Counted from the stretch's first letter, positions 50,148 through 59,219 are shown. The stretch is 64,000 nt of DNA from Candidatus Wallbacteria bacterium (GCA_028687545.1 JAQTZZ010000014.1:20603-84602), one strand, 5' to 3'. Notes: generated from the sequence alone by a model not told the origin. Numbers and translations: made by a program.

Positions 50148-51489
50148 AGCAAAGATAAACTTCCATTTTCTGGTGCTGTCTGCGATCACAATCCTGGTGC
50201 TGGCAATTTTTTCAGTGGTGATCCTGCAAAAGCTCATGCTGCAGAGAGGCCTGGAAAACGCCCAGTTTCTGGCCCGCAGCATTGCCCTGATGGTGGACGC
50301 AAATTTCAGCAACACCGACCGTCTCGACCGATTCTTAGCTGATATAGCGGAATTCTGGCATCTTTCCCAGGTCACGGTCAGGGATGGAGACGAAATCCTC
50401 TATAGCTTTCCAAAAGTACAGAATGATCTGAAATCCGGTAAGTCTGCCCGGGTGAAATTTCTGGAAGCCAGCTACTACTTCGATCTCACCCGCTTCGTGG
50501 AAGTCAAGACTCCGCTCGCGCTCGGGGGGCGCAGCGCCGAGATCGTAGTCAAGCTTTCGATCGTCAACCTGCAGGAAGCTATCGGCTCGCTCATATTGGA
50601 TTACGCCATCATCTCTTTCGTAGTCTTCAGCCTTGTTTATTTCATCACCAACTTCATCTCCCGCCTGATTGTGGGACCGATCAGGGCTACAGCCATGGCA
50701 GCCAGGGGCGTCGCAGCAGGGGATTACCGGGAGATCAAGGGAATAGAAGCCGAAAACGAACTGGGTGAACTGATCACTGCTTTCAACACCATGGTGGGAA
50801 ATCTGAAAAAATCCATGGAGGAAAACAAGCTGGCCATGGTGGGTAAAATGTCGGCCAGTATCGCCCATGAGATCCGCAATCCTCTGGTAACGATGCAGGG
50901 CCTGACTGAGGTCATGCTGGAAGAGGCCGTTGTTCCGGAATTCAAGAAAGACCTGCGGGTGATCCAGAAAGAAGTACAACGCCTGAATCTTTTCGTGGAA
51001 CAGCTTCTCCAGTTCGCCCGCCCCAAGCCACTCGAATTCAAGAAGGAAAATCTCCAGAAGCTCACCGGAGAGGTTCTCACGATGATGAAGCACGACTTCA
51101 AGCAGAAGAAGATAGAAATAGTGCAGGAATGGGAGAACATCCCCGAACCGCTGGTAGATGCCAATTCAATCAAACAGGTCTTCCTGAATCTCCTGTATAA
51201 TGCACTGCATTTTTCCAATCAGAATACTGTCATCAGCATCAAAGGATACTTCGGGAACCTGGAACGCGGACATCTTAAAGTCGAAATCTCAGATAAGGGC
51301 GCAGGCATCCCGGCTGAAACTCTGCCCCGTGTATTCGAACCTTTTTTCACCACCAGGGAAGGCGGGAGCGGCCTGGGTCTCGCAATCGTCCGCCGGATCA
51401 TGCAGGCCCACGGCGGTGATATCTATCTCCTGTCGCGGGAAGGCGTAGGCACGACAGCGGTTCTGTTCTTCCCCCTGACTGACGCGTAA
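50134..51489 (+). CDS. HAMP-containing membrane sensor histidine kinase
   Basis: The start is the ATG at 50134 inside the end of the TPR gene; the longer open frame is a shadow. The 451-residue protein has two membrane helices (about 10-30 and 155-178) around an extracytoplasmic sensor region. A HAMP domain follows, then HisKA with His245 (ASIAHEIRNPLVTMQG) and an ATPase domain (NLLYNALHFS, DKGAGIPAE, GGSGLGLAIVRRIM). All catalytic boxes are intact. Its response regulator is not adjacent. It is the second kinase of this operon. Confidence 0.93.
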   Translation: MKTLRAKINFHFLVLSAITILVLAIFSVVILQKLMLQRGLENAQFLARSIALMVDANFSNTDRLDRFLADIAEFWHLSQVTVRDGDEILYSFPKVQNDLKSGKSARVKFLEASYYFDLTRFVEVKTPLALGGRSAEIVVKLSIVNLQEAIGSLILDYAIISFVVFSLVYFITNFISRLIVGPIRATAMAARGVAAGDYREIKGIEAENELGELITAFNTMVGNLKKSMEENKLAMVGKMSASIAHEIRNPLVTMQGLTEVMLEEAVVPEFKKDLRVIQKEVQRLNLFVEQLLQFARPKPLEFKKENLQKLTGEVLTMMKHDFKQKKIEIVQEWENIPEPLVDANSIKQVFLNLLYNALHFSNQNTVISIKGYFGNLERGHLKVEISDKGAGIPAETLPRVFEPFFTTREGGSGLGLAIVRRIMQAHGGDIYLLSREGVGTTAVLFFPLTDA

Positions 51490-51491
51490 CA

Positions 51492-52187
51492 ATGAAACTG
51501 CAAAAACTTCTGGCTGACCCGATCGGAGTATTGAAAAGGCGGATCCGGCTTCTTTTTCAACGGCTCAAATACCGTTCAGGACGTGATTACAGATCAAAGG
51601 ACTACTGGGACGAACGGCACAAAACCCATGGACTGGAACTGACAGGCGTAGGAGATGCCGGATTATCGACTGAGGAAAACCTGAAAGATTACGAGACTGC
51701 CGGTAAAACCCTGGCACTTTTGCTGGACCAGTGCAGCCTTGATTATTCCAGGATCAGCATTCTTGACATCGGATGCGGAAACGGCTATTACGCGCAACTT
51801 CTCAAATCAAAAGGTGCAGCCAATTATCGCGGGATCGACATCAGCGACGTGCTTTTCCCTGAATTGAGGGCGAAAAGCGGTTTCAGATTCGACAGGCTGG
51901 ACATCGGTTCCGACAGCCTTGAGGATATTTATGATCTGGTCTTGATGATTGACGTCACCCAGCATATCGTTTTCGACGATAAATTTTCGTTCGCCATGAG
52001 GAATGTCAGGGAGCACCTCAAACCTGGAGGAAGTTTTGTCGTTACCTCATTCCTTTCGGAAAAGAAACGGCACAGCTTCTACGAAGTGTCTCGCCCATTT
52101 GAACTCTATTGGAAGGAATTTCCCGGCTTCCATTTCTCAAATCCTTTGCCGTTCCGCGACAAGTTCATTTTCCTGATCAGGAAATAA
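51492..52187 (+). CDS. SAM-dependent class I methyltransferase
   Basis: This 231-residue protein carries the SAM-binding motif ILDIGCGNGYYAQLL (about residues 91-105). Motif II follows as YRGIDISDVLFPE, then LVLMIDVTQHI and LKPGGSFVVTSF. It starts three bases after the kinase stops. The target (small molecule, protein or lipid) is not deducible. In this operon a signalling role is possible but untested. Confidence 0.88.
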   Translation: MKLQKLLADPIGVLKRRIRLLFQRLKYRSGRDYRSKDYWDERHKTHGLELTGVGDAGLSTEENLKDYETAGKTLALLLDQCSLDYSRISILDIGCGNGYYAQLLKSKGAANYRGIDISDVLFPELRAKSGFRFDRLDIGSDSLEDIYDLVLMIDVTQHIVFDDKFSFAMRNVREHLKPGGSFVVTSFLSEKKRHSFYEVSRPFELYWKEFPGFHFSNPLPFRDKFIFLIRK

Positions 52188-52214
52188 TAGAGATTCCAGA
52201 AACCTCTTCACCAT

Positions 52215-52243
52215 TTGGCGGTACTCTTGATTGCAGCTATAAT
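52215..52243 (+). promoter_or_regulatory. Sigma-70-type promoter of the clostripain operon
   Basis: TTGGCG (52215-52220) and a perfect TATAAT (52238-52243) are 17 bases apart. The predicted start near 52250 leaves a short leader with AGAAGGGAGA before the ATG at 52264. Confidence 0.6.
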
Positions 52244-52263
52244 TAAATCAGAAGGGAGAAAGT

Positions 52264-54237
52264 ATGAGGTTTTGGCTGTTCCTTCTGATTCTTACGTCAA
52301 TCCCGGCCCTGTGTGCCGATTCTACTACAACCGTAGCCAAATGGAGCGCCTGGACGGTCATGATCTGGATGGACGGGGACAACAACCTGGAGCCGTATGC
52401 GATCAGGAACATGAATCAGATCGAGAAGGGTTTCGTCGAAGACAGGGGCTTGCGGGTCGTGGTGCAGCTGGACAGGATCACAGGCTATGACACTTCGAAC
52501 GGCAACTGGACAGACACCAGGCGCTTCCTGATCAAGCACGATTCGGACGAGGCGAACATCGGCTCCACCATGCTCCAGGACATGGGTGAAATCAACATGG
52601 GTTCAGGCACAGAACTCAATAATTTCATCTCTTACTGCGTTACCAATTTCCCGGCCCGAAAATATATGCTCATCCTCTGGGACCACGGCTACGGCTGGAT
52701 CGACCAGGGTCTGGATACCCAGGAAACGGACGTGATCAGGACGCAGCTCGTCAGAAGCGTCTGCGCAGACTCCACCAACAGGGATGAACTGACTCTGACG
52801 GAGATTTACAATTCACTCTCTTTTTTCAAGGAACGGACCGGCCAGAAACTGGACATTCTGGGATTCGATGCCTGCCTGATGCAGATGCTGGAAGTCGCCT
52901 ATCAGTTCGAGCCATGGGTAGACTATATTGTGGGCTCTGAGCTGCCGATCAATGTCAACGGCTGGCCTTATGAAAAACTGATCAATCTGCCCTGCTTCAA
53001 CATGGGTATCAAACCCCTGGATTTTGCCAAGGCCATCACACAATATTTCAATGAGTATTATGCAACAGCCGGAGTCGGATCAAGCACTCTCTCCTGCCTT
53101 GCCACCAAAAATCTCAATGAAACCGCAGGGCTGGTCAGCCAGCTCGGCCTGGCGCTTTATACTTATTACGACAAGACGGCCTTCGGCCAGATCATTCCTG
53201 CCACCACCTATTTCATCAGCGACACCTGGGACTCGAAAATCCGCCATTATTATGTGGACCTTTGCGATTTCACAGACCAGATCGCTGCCAATGCCACCTA
53301 TTCCACAGTTTATCCGGCAGTCAAGAATATCTGCAACGCCGTGCGGGATCAGATCACCGACGGCACAGCCACTGGAGAAACCAAAGACGGGACTCTTGTC
53401 TCCACTTTTACCGACACCCACCTGGTCAATCTGTATATTTATCGGGACCCTTATAAAACAAACCAGATCTCCCCTGCGATGATCACTCAGGTTTTCCCGA
53501 AAAATTTCTCGATTTATCAGTGGGACAAAACCTCGGTCAATTTCAGCTTCAGCTTCATCAGCACTAATCCGGATTTCAAAAACAACATTATGGATATCAA
53601 ACCTGCCGGAGGAGAAGGATCCTGGATCTTCACCAATGCAGGCGGCACCGGTTATTCATTCAGGCTCTATCCTACAGTCCACCACACCGCCTGCCCCTCG
53701 CAGATGGAATATTACAAAATTCCCGGAGCAGTCTCCACTACCTGCAGCGGCAAAGCCAAAGTCTCCCGGCTTGTCAAGTCCAATTATATAAGTTCAGACT
53801 CCTCGGACGTCAATGTGGACAAAGCCAGAGGACTCAGCATCTGGATTCCCACGCTGATCACAGGCCCGCTTCCCACAACCTGGGAAATGGACAATTACAG
53901 GCATCTGCGCTTCGCCAGGGACACCTATTGGGATGAATTCCTGCTCCTGACCATGACCCAGGCCGGCAGGAGTGAATACCTGTCATACGACTATCTGGAG
54001 GAGAAAGCTGCGGATCTGCGGAAATACGCAGGCACTGAACTGGAACCTCAGATGTACGAATCACTTAAAATGGAAATGGAACTCAACATGATTTCCGACC
54101 ATGATGAGGATGTCCAGCAGTTTGTCCAGAAATACAGCCAGGATCCGTCGCTTTTGAAACTCTGCCGTGAGTTCGGCCAGCGGCTTGGCGATATCAATAA
54201 GATCCGTGAAAAAACAGCAGTCCCAGGGGAGGAATAA
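52264..54237 (+). CDS. Secreted clostripain-family (C11) cysteine protease
   Basis: Clostripains are Arg-directed cysteine proteases. The 657-residue protein has a signal peptide (MRFWLFLLILTSIPALCAD). The catalytic dyad is His141 in LILWDHGYGWI and Cys204 in GFDACLMQMLEVAY, as in the family. DGDNNLEPYAI and GSELPINVNGWPYEKL are also family segments. The C-terminal 250 residues are an extra beta-rich region without a known motif. A secreted protein is encoded three bases downstream and is likely an operon partner. An intact propeptide-cleavage loop cannot be judged by eye. Confidence 0.9.
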   Translation: MRFWLFLLILTSIPALCADSTTTVAKWSAWTVMIWMDGDNNLEPYAIRNMNQIEKGFVEDRGLRVVVQLDRITGYDTSNGNWTDTRRFLIKHDSDEANIGSTMLQDMGEINMGSGTELNNFISYCVTNFPARKYMLILWDHGYGWIDQGLDTQETDVIRTQLVRSVCADSTNRDELTLTEIYNSLSFFKERTGQKLDILGFDACLMQMLEVAYQFEPWVDYIVGSELPINVNGWPYEKLINLPCFNMGIKPLDFAKAITQYFNEYYATAGVGSSTLSCLATKNLNETAGLVSQLGLALYTYYDKTAFGQIIPATTYFISDTWDSKIRHYYVDLCDFTDQIAANATYSTVYPAVKNICNAVRDQITDGTATGETKDGTLVSTFTDTHLVNLYIYRDPYKTNQISPAMITQVFPKNFSIYQWDKTSVNFSFSFISTNPDFKNNIMDIKPAGGEGSWIFTNAGGTGYSFRLYPTVHHTACPSQMEYYKIPGAVSTTCSGKAKVSRLVKSNYISSDSSDVNVDKARGLSIWIPTLITGPLPTTWEMDNYRHLRFARDTYWDEFLLLTMTQAGRSEYLSYDYLEEKAADLRKYAGTELEPQMYESLKMEMELNMISDHDEDVQQFVQKYSQDPSLLKLCREFGQRLGDINKIREKTAVPGEE

Positions 54238-54240
54238 GTC

Positions 54241-55227
54241 ATGGTAAAATCTACACTCACAGTGATTCTTGTTCTGTTGCTGGTTTACGAGGCTGCAGCT
54301 GCAGGAACCGGCATCACCTTTTTCGGAAAAAAACAGTATGAAGTGCTGCTCGCAAAATACTCGGCCAAGATCGACGAAGGCTCTTTCCAGGCTTCAGAAC
54401 TATTAAATGAAGTCGGCGGGATCAGGAGCAATTATGTGCTGGCCCTGATCTCGCAGCTGTTGGAAAAAGTCAGGGTGAGCGATTTCATGCAGAAAAACAC
54501 GAATACTGACAACGAAAGGATACTGGAGTCTTATGCAAGCCGCAGCGGCCGCGCAGGATCGGGCACTCCAAGCATCGGGCAGATCGAGTTTTCAGCCCTC
54601 ACAGCCACGCAGTACACTGCTAAAAGAGCATACAACAGCAACCCTTTCCATCATCCGATGACCAACTGGTTTTACGATTACAGCAGTGTGGAGCCTTTCA
54701 CGGTGGGGGTCCTGGGCAGCCACGAAAACGCCTCCGTATTTTACGGCTATTCCACTGTCGGGCCGGGATTCTATGATTATTACCCTGCCAGCTACTTCAA
54801 TTCCATCCGCTCTTATTCTACCTGGTACCGGTTGTACCTGACCTTCGACCTCTCAGCACTTCCCTATCCGATCAACATCGTAGACTCCTATCTCAAGATC
54901 GACAGGATAAATATCCATTGCGGCAAGGAAGAGGAAGGAGGGATGTCTGTCGGCTTCCTTTCCACCACCGAAATTCACAATTTCTATGACCTCGACACCT
55001 TCGGCAGACTTTCCGAGGCCACTGTGGCTACTTATGGATACGGCTCAGCCAAAGAATGGGTCAAGATTTCACCGCTGGACGACATTGTTCCTTACTGGAT
55101 GGACAAAACCGCCCATGGAATTGTCGTCAATTTCAAGCCACTCTCTGACCGTGACTATGACAACTGGTTCTACTTCAACAAAATCTGGAAACGGAATGTA
55201 AAGCTTGTAGTAAGATACGAATTGTAG
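54241..55227 (+). CDS. Secreted protein of the clostripain operon, unknown
   Basis: This 328-residue protein has a signal peptide ending near AAAAG (residues 1-20). A helical N-terminal third follows, then a beta-rich C-terminal domain rich in Tyr and Phe (GSHENASVFYGYSTVGPGFYDYYP; YRLYLTFDLSALPYP). The domain ends in strands with RNVKLVVRYEL, similar to DNRLRE/carbohydrate-binding-like jelly-roll modules (LTFDLSALP...). It starts three bases after the protease gene. It could be a substrate, inhibitor or partner of the protease. No firm family. Confidence 0.75.
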   Translation: MVKSTLTVILVLLLVYEAAAAGTGITFFGKKQYEVLLAKYSAKIDEGSFQASELLNEVGGIRSNYVLALISQLLEKVRVSDFMQKNTNTDNERILESYASRSGRAGSGTPSIGQIEFSALTATQYTAKRAYNSNPFHHPMTNWFYDYSSVEPFTVGVLGSHENASVFYGYSTVGPGFYDYYPASYFNSIRSYSTWYRLYLTFDLSALPYPINIVDSYLKIDRINIHCGKEEEGGMSVGFLSTTEIHNFYDLDTFGRLSEATVATYGYGSAKEWVKISPLDDIVPYWMDKTAHGIVVNFKPLSDRDYDNWFYFNKIWKRNVKLVVRYEL

Positions 55228-55257
55228 TGAAGCAGATTATTAATTTAACTGCTATAT

Positions 55258-55352
55258 GGTTCGGGGTACGAGGTTCGGGGCTCGGAGAACCAGAAGAGAC
55301 ATTTGATTAAAATCTTTAGCCTCGCACCTCGTGCCTCGGTCCTCGAACCTCC
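55258..55352. repeat. Degenerate GAGGTNCG inverted-repeat element, copy C
   Basis: GTTCGGGGTACGAGGTTCGG on the left is answered by CTCGCACCTCGTGCCTCGG and CCTCGAACCTCC on the right. GAGGTTCG pairs with CGAACCTC. It belongs to the same family as the elements at 28903 and 47141. It lies between the clostripain operon and the Tad genes. Confidence 0.7.
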
Positions 55353-55353
55353 C

Positions 55354-55372
55354 TTGCATTTTGCAATGCAAT
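55354..55372. promoter_or_regulatory. Dyad motif shared with 59201-59219, upstream of prepilin peptidase
   Basis: TTGCATTTTGCAATGCAAT contains a 7-bp inverted repeat (TTGCATT-TTGC-AATGCAA). The same 19 bases with one change occur 3.8 kb away in front of the tadG-like gene. The position suggests a binding site for a shared regulator; the activator at 57796-59112 is the obvious candidate. This is inference. Confidence 0.55.
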
Positions 55373-55424
55373 TTATCGTAATTTGAGATACAATTTGTAA
55401 ATAAAGCCTAAAATCGGAGTTTTC

Positions 55425-55949
55425 ATGTCAGGCACGGAGATTGCTCTAAATTATTTCGGTATGACGATTTACATCTGCGCAATCCTTATCTGCATCTGGT
55501 CAGACCTGAAATATCGGAGAATTTATAATTGGGTCACATTCCCGGCCATGTTCTGCGGAATGATCTGGCGGCTGATTGCTGGCGGCATCCCTTCTCTGAA
55601 AGACGGCATGCTGGGGCTCGGTCTGGGTTTCTGCCTGCTCGTTCTTCCCTTTCTGCTCCATGGAGTGGGAGCAGGGGATCTCAAACTCCTGATGGCCTGC
55701 GGAGCGTTCAGCGGAGTTCAGGGAGTGATTTTCATCTTCCTGGTTGGATCTGCTCTGGGATTCTTCGGTTCTCTGTATACAATCATGCGGCACGGCGGTT
55801 TCGCCAACCTGCATCAGAAGCTGCAATCGATCGCGAACAAGGAATTTCTGGCTAAAAAAGCTGAAAAGCTTGAAAAATCAGAGGGCATTCCCTATGGTGT
55901 CTTTTACGGACTGGCGGGAATCGCTCAACTATTCTGGGGGAAATTATGA
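55425..55949 (+). CDS. Prepilin peptidase, A24/CpaA type
   Basis: This 174-residue membrane protease trims prepilin leader peptides. It has about five helices and both catalytic Asp residues of the A24 family: one in WSDLKYRRIYN (near residue 26) and one in the GxGD motif, GAGDLKLLMACG (near residue 87). The short form without a methylase domain is CpaA/TadV type. GGAG precedes the ATG. It overlaps the TadE-like gene by ATGA. Confidence 0.92.
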   Translation: MSGTEIALNYFGMTIYICAILICIWSDLKYRRIYNWVTFPAMFCGMIWRLIAGGIPSLKDGMLGLGLGFCLLVLPFLLHGVGAGDLKLLMACGAFSGVQGVIFIFLVGSALGFFGSLYTIMRHGGFANLHQKLQSIANKEFLAKKAEKLEKSEGIPYGVFYGLAGIAQLFWGKL

Positions 55950-56377
55950 AAAAAAAGGGACAGAGCGTCGTCGAAGCGGCACTTGTGCTGCCGATGATCC
56001 TGATGGTGATATTCGGCATCGTGGAATTCGGCCAGCTTTTCAATTACAAGCTCACCTTGAATTACGCAGTGTCAGAGGCGGGCAAGGCGGCGGCACTGCG
56101 CGACAGCCCCACCACGCTTACTTCCATCATCAATGCTTCAGTCACAGGTTTCACAGTGGCGGCCAACAACATCACGATCAGTTACAAGGATGTGAACGGC
56201 ACTGCAGTGACTTATTCCACCTCAACTGACGGCAAAGTCTATTTCACCAATCCCACCCAGGAAGTGTTCTGTACAATTGTCATTTCTTATCAGTACGAGC
56301 CATATCTTCCCTTTCCTGTGATCACAACTGAGCAGTTTTTCAACCTCCAGTCTTCCTCTTATGTCAAAGTTCAATAG
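55946..56377 (+). CDS. TadE-like minor pseudopilin
   Basis: This 143-residue protein opens with a TadE-like segment: KKKGQSVVEAALVLPMILM, with Glu in the hydrophobic stretch as in type IV prepilins, then FGIVEFGQLFNYKL. TadE-family proteins are processed by the prepilin peptidase encoded just upstream. The rest is a small beta-rich extracytoplasmic domain. It overlaps the kinase gene downstream by 17 bases. Confidence 0.9.
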   Translation: MKKKGQSVVEAALVLPMILMVIFGIVEFGQLFNYKLTLNYAVSEAGKAAALRDSPTTLTSIINASVTGFTVAANNITISYKDVNGTAVTYSTSTDGKVYFTNPTQEVFCTIVISYQYEPYLPFPVITTEQFFNLQSSSYVKVQ

Positions 56378-57803
56378 GCGGCTCCCGCTTTTCTTCTTCT
56401 GCCTGGCTTTCTGCTCGTTCTATCTGTTTCTGGGAACTTCCAGTGCCTTTCTCGCACCCTTCTCAGGCGGATTGTATTGCCTGTTGTTCTCCCTGTTCCT
56501 GCTGGATCTGATAGCAGTTCCCGGAAAATCCAGAGCCGCCCTCTGCGGGATCTTTCTGCTGTTTCACCTCAGTTTTCTGCTTCTGCTCGCTATTTCCTCA
56601 ACATTCCCCGAACGTTTTTATTTCCTCTACAGCACGATTTTCAGCGTGCTGATGCTCACCTCAATCCAGTTTCTGCTCTCACTCAAAGACGACCTGAATG
56701 TGGAGTTCCAGTTTCTGAACATTTACATGATCTTTTATCAGTGCTTCAGTATCTTTCTGATCATCACAGAATCTAAACCGCTTGAAACCCTGCTTGCAAA
56801 CCCTCTTTTCACTTTTTTCCCGGTCGTTTTTCTGCTGATGCTCGGTTATCTGCTTTTTTTCCCCAGGGAGCGCATCAAACTGTCTCTGAACTATTTCTTT
56901 TCATTCCTGATCTTCATTGCCATCCCTTTCACTGGAATGGGCCTGTTTTTGATCAACAGCTTTCAGGGCAAAACCACCATCATACTCAGCAACACCAATC
57001 TCTCCCTGGAACTCAAACGTTTCTTTTCCTTCTTTTTCGTGGTGTTGATCGGCCTGCTCCTCTCATTCATCTATCTGATCCTGAACAAGTTCTATTCAGC
57101 GCACAGCCAGCTCCTGGAATACGAAAAGCGCAATATCGCCCGCCAGCGCCTGGAATCCCTGGGCAGGCTCTCTGCCTCCATCGCCCATGAACTAAACAAT
57201 TCACTTTCCTCCATTCTAGGCTTCACTTCCCTGCTCCTGGAATCAGAGCAGAAACCTGAAAACAGGAAATACCTGGAACTGATCAAGAACGAGAGCGAAC
57301 ATCTGGAAGGGAAGCTCGCGGAAATTCTCAACTTTTCGCGCTCCGGCCATGCTACATCGCCTGTGAATCTGCTGGGATTGCTCTCTGAAACAGTGGAATT
57401 CGTCAGGCAGAATCGCAGCCTGGAGAAATTCTCCATCACCCTTCCGCAGAAACTCGATGCAGTGATCCTTGCAAACCCTGCTGAAATCAAGCAGGTTTTT
57501 TTGAATCTGATCCTCAACGCAGCCGAAGCCACTGATCACAATGGTTCCCTTTCAATCAGGTCAGACGAGGACGGGCAATCAGTCAGGCTCTATTTTCAGG
57601 ATAACGGACCCGGAGTACCGGAAGAAATGACGGCCAAACTGTTTGAGCCTTTCATCACCAGCAAACGCGAGGGAAACGGGCTGGGCCTTTTCATTTCAGA
57701 GCAGATCATGCTCAAATTCGAAGGTGAAATCGCTCTCTGCAAGGCAGAGCAGGGCGCCTGCTTCCTGCTTAAATTTCCCAAAGAGGTAGTTAAAAATGGT
57801 TAA
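56361..57803 (+). CDS. Membrane sensor histidine kinase (NtrB-like partner)
   Basis: This 480-residue kinase has a multi-helix N-terminal membrane region (about six to eight helices to residue 235). HisKA follows with His276 (SIAHELNNSLSSILGF), then an ATPase domain (NLILNAAEATDHNG, DNGPGVPEE, GNGLGLFISEQIM). No extracytoplasmic sensor domain is obvious, so it may sense a membrane signal. The stop overlaps the start of the sigma-54 activator gene by 8 bases, a tight kinase-regulator pair. Confidence 0.93.
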   Translation: MSKFNRRLPLFFFCLAFCSFYLFLGTSSAFLAPFSGGLYCLLFSLFLLDLIAVPGKSRAALCGIFLLFHLSFLLLLAISSTFPERFYFLYSTIFSVLMLTSIQFLLSLKDDLNVEFQFLNIYMIFYQCFSIFLIITESKPLETLLANPLFTFFPVVFLLMLGYLLFFPRERIKLSLNYFFSFLIFIAIPFTGMGLFLINSFQGKTTIILSNTNLSLELKRFFSFFFVVLIGLLLSFIYLILNKFYSAHSQLLEYEKRNIARQRLESLGRLSASIAHELNNSLSSILGFTSLLLESEQKPENRKYLELIKNESEHLEGKLAEILNFSRSGHATSPVNLLGLLSETVEFVRQNRSLEKFSITLPQKLDAVILANPAEIKQVFLNLILNAAEATDHNGSLSIRSDEDGQSVRLYFQDNGPGVPEEMTAKLFEPFITSKREGNGLGLFISEQIMLKFEGEIALCKAEQGACFLLKFPKEVVKNG

Positions 57804-59112
57804 AATCCTGGTGGTCGACGATGAGCAGAAAATACAGTTTTTGATCTCTGAAAGCTTGAAAAGCGAGGGCTATGCAGTGGAAACCGCGGGCAGCGCTGAA
57901 GCTGCCCTGGAAAAAATGGGATCAGGGTTCGACCTGATCCTGACTGACCTCAGAATGCCGGGTATGGACGGATTCGACCTGATCAAGAGCATCCGGAAAA
58001 CAGACCGCCAGACGATCATAGTAGTGATGACCGGTTACGCCACCATCGACAATGCCATCAATGCCATCAAGGAAGGCGCGGACGAATACCTGGCCAAGCC
58101 GATCAAGCCCTTTGAAATCAGAAGGCTGGTCAGGCGGCTTCTGGAAGAACGGAATCTGCAGAGCGAAAACCTGAAGCTCAAGGATGAACTGAAAAAATCA
58201 TACAGTTTCGAGCAGTTCATCACTCAATCCCAGGCAGTGAAAGGAATATTCCAGAAACTTGCGCAAATCATCGATGAAGACACCACGATACTATTGACAG
58301 GTGAATCCGGCACAGGCAAAGATCTGCTGGCACGCCTGATCCATTTCAACAGCCTGCGCGGGAAGCAGCCCTTCATCACCTTCAGCCTGGCTGCCCGTCC
58401 TGAGCAACTGGTCAATTCGGAACTGTTCGGCTACAAAAAGGGCAGTTTCACAGGAGCCCAGGTCGATACTCCTGGAGCGATCGGAAAGGCGTCAGGAGGC
58501 ACTCTGTTTCTTGACGAGATCGGAGAATTGAAGCCTGAGATCCAGGTGCATCTCCTGCATTTCGTGCAGTACAAGGCTTTCACCCCTGTGGGCGGTGCTG
58601 AGGAAAAGGCAGACGTGCGCCTGATCGCAGCCACCAACCGTAACCTGGAATCAATGGTCGCTGAAAACCGCTTCAGAGAGGATCTGTTTTACAGGCTGAA
58701 AGTGGTGCATTTCGAGATCCCACCGCTTCGGGAACGCAAAGAAGACATCTTTTTATTATCCCATTTTTTTTTGAATCAGTTCAACAATCAGTATCATAAA
58801 AACGTGCATTTTTCGTCTGGCTGCTATGATCAGCTCTCAGGATACCCCTGGCCGGGAAATGTCCGGGAACTGCGGCATTTTGTGGAACGGCTGGTGCTGT
58901 TCTCAGATTCAGACCTGGTGGAAGACATTTCGTTCGAGACACCGCAGATCGCAGGTGACAGTGGAATCGATGGGGACTGGCCTTCTATAGATGACCTTAA
59001 CCGCCGCTATATAGAGCGGGTGCTGCGCCACACTGACGGCAACAAGCAGAAAGCTGCCCAGATCCTGGGAATAGATCAGTCCACATTATGGAGAAAGCTG
59101 AAACAGAAATGA
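57796..59112 (+). CDS. NtrC-family sigma-54-dependent response regulator
   Basis: This 438-residue activator has a receiver domain with the phosphorylated Asp51 (LILTDLRMPG). A sigma-54 AAA+ domain follows, with Walker A GESGTGKD (about 169-176), the loop GSFTGA (about 216-221, contacting sigma-54) and FLDEIGEL. It ends in a Fis-type helix-turn-helix (KQKAAQILGIDQSTLWRKL). Length is normal. A matching sigma-54 promoter lies just downstream at 59258-59273 in front of the tadG-like gene. Confidence 0.95.
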   Translation: MVKILVVDDEQKIQFLISESLKSEGYAVETAGSAEAALEKMGSGFDLILTDLRMPGMDGFDLIKSIRKTDRQTIIVVMTGYATIDNAINAIKEGADEYLAKPIKPFEIRRLVRRLLEERNLQSENLKLKDELKKSYSFEQFITQSQAVKGIFQKLAQIIDEDTTILLTGESGTGKDLLARLIHFNSLRGKQPFITFSLAARPEQLVNSELFGYKKGSFTGAQVDTPGAIGKASGGTLFLDEIGELKPEIQVHLLHFVQYKAFTPVGGAEEKADVRLIAATNRNLESMVAENRFREDLFYRLKVVHFEIPPLRERKEDIFLLSHFFLNQFNNQYHKNVHFSSGCYDQLSGYPWPGNVRELRHFVERLVLFSDSDLVEDISFETPQIAGDSGIDGDWPSIDDLNRRYIERVLRHTDGNKQKAAQILGIDQSTLWRKLKQK

Positions 59113-59121
59113 TTTCATAAG

Positions 59122-59189
59122 TGCGAATTGCCACGGCTAGACTTAATGTTTTTTAATTAATCATATTGATCATTATCCTTGCGAATTGC
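59122..59189. repeat. Direct repeat TGCGAATTGC, possible enhancer sites
   Basis: TGCGAATTGC occurs at 59122-59131 and again at 59180-59189, 58 bp apart, 70-140 bases upstream of the sigma-54 promoter. NtrC-type activators bind at such distances. With the TTGCATTTTGCAA dyad at 59201 this makes an upstream array, though the site sequence is unproven. Confidence 0.4.
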
Positions 59190-59200
59190 AATGGTTTTGT

Positions 59201-59219
59201 TTGCATTTTGCAAAGCAAT
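59201..59219. promoter_or_regulatory. Dyad motif shared with 55354-55372, upstream of tadG-like gene
   Basis: TTGCATTTTGCAAAGCAAT matches the site at 55354 in 18 of 19 positions. It lies 39 bases ahead of the sigma-54 promoter, within the usual range of an enhancer-binding regulator. Confidence 0.55.
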
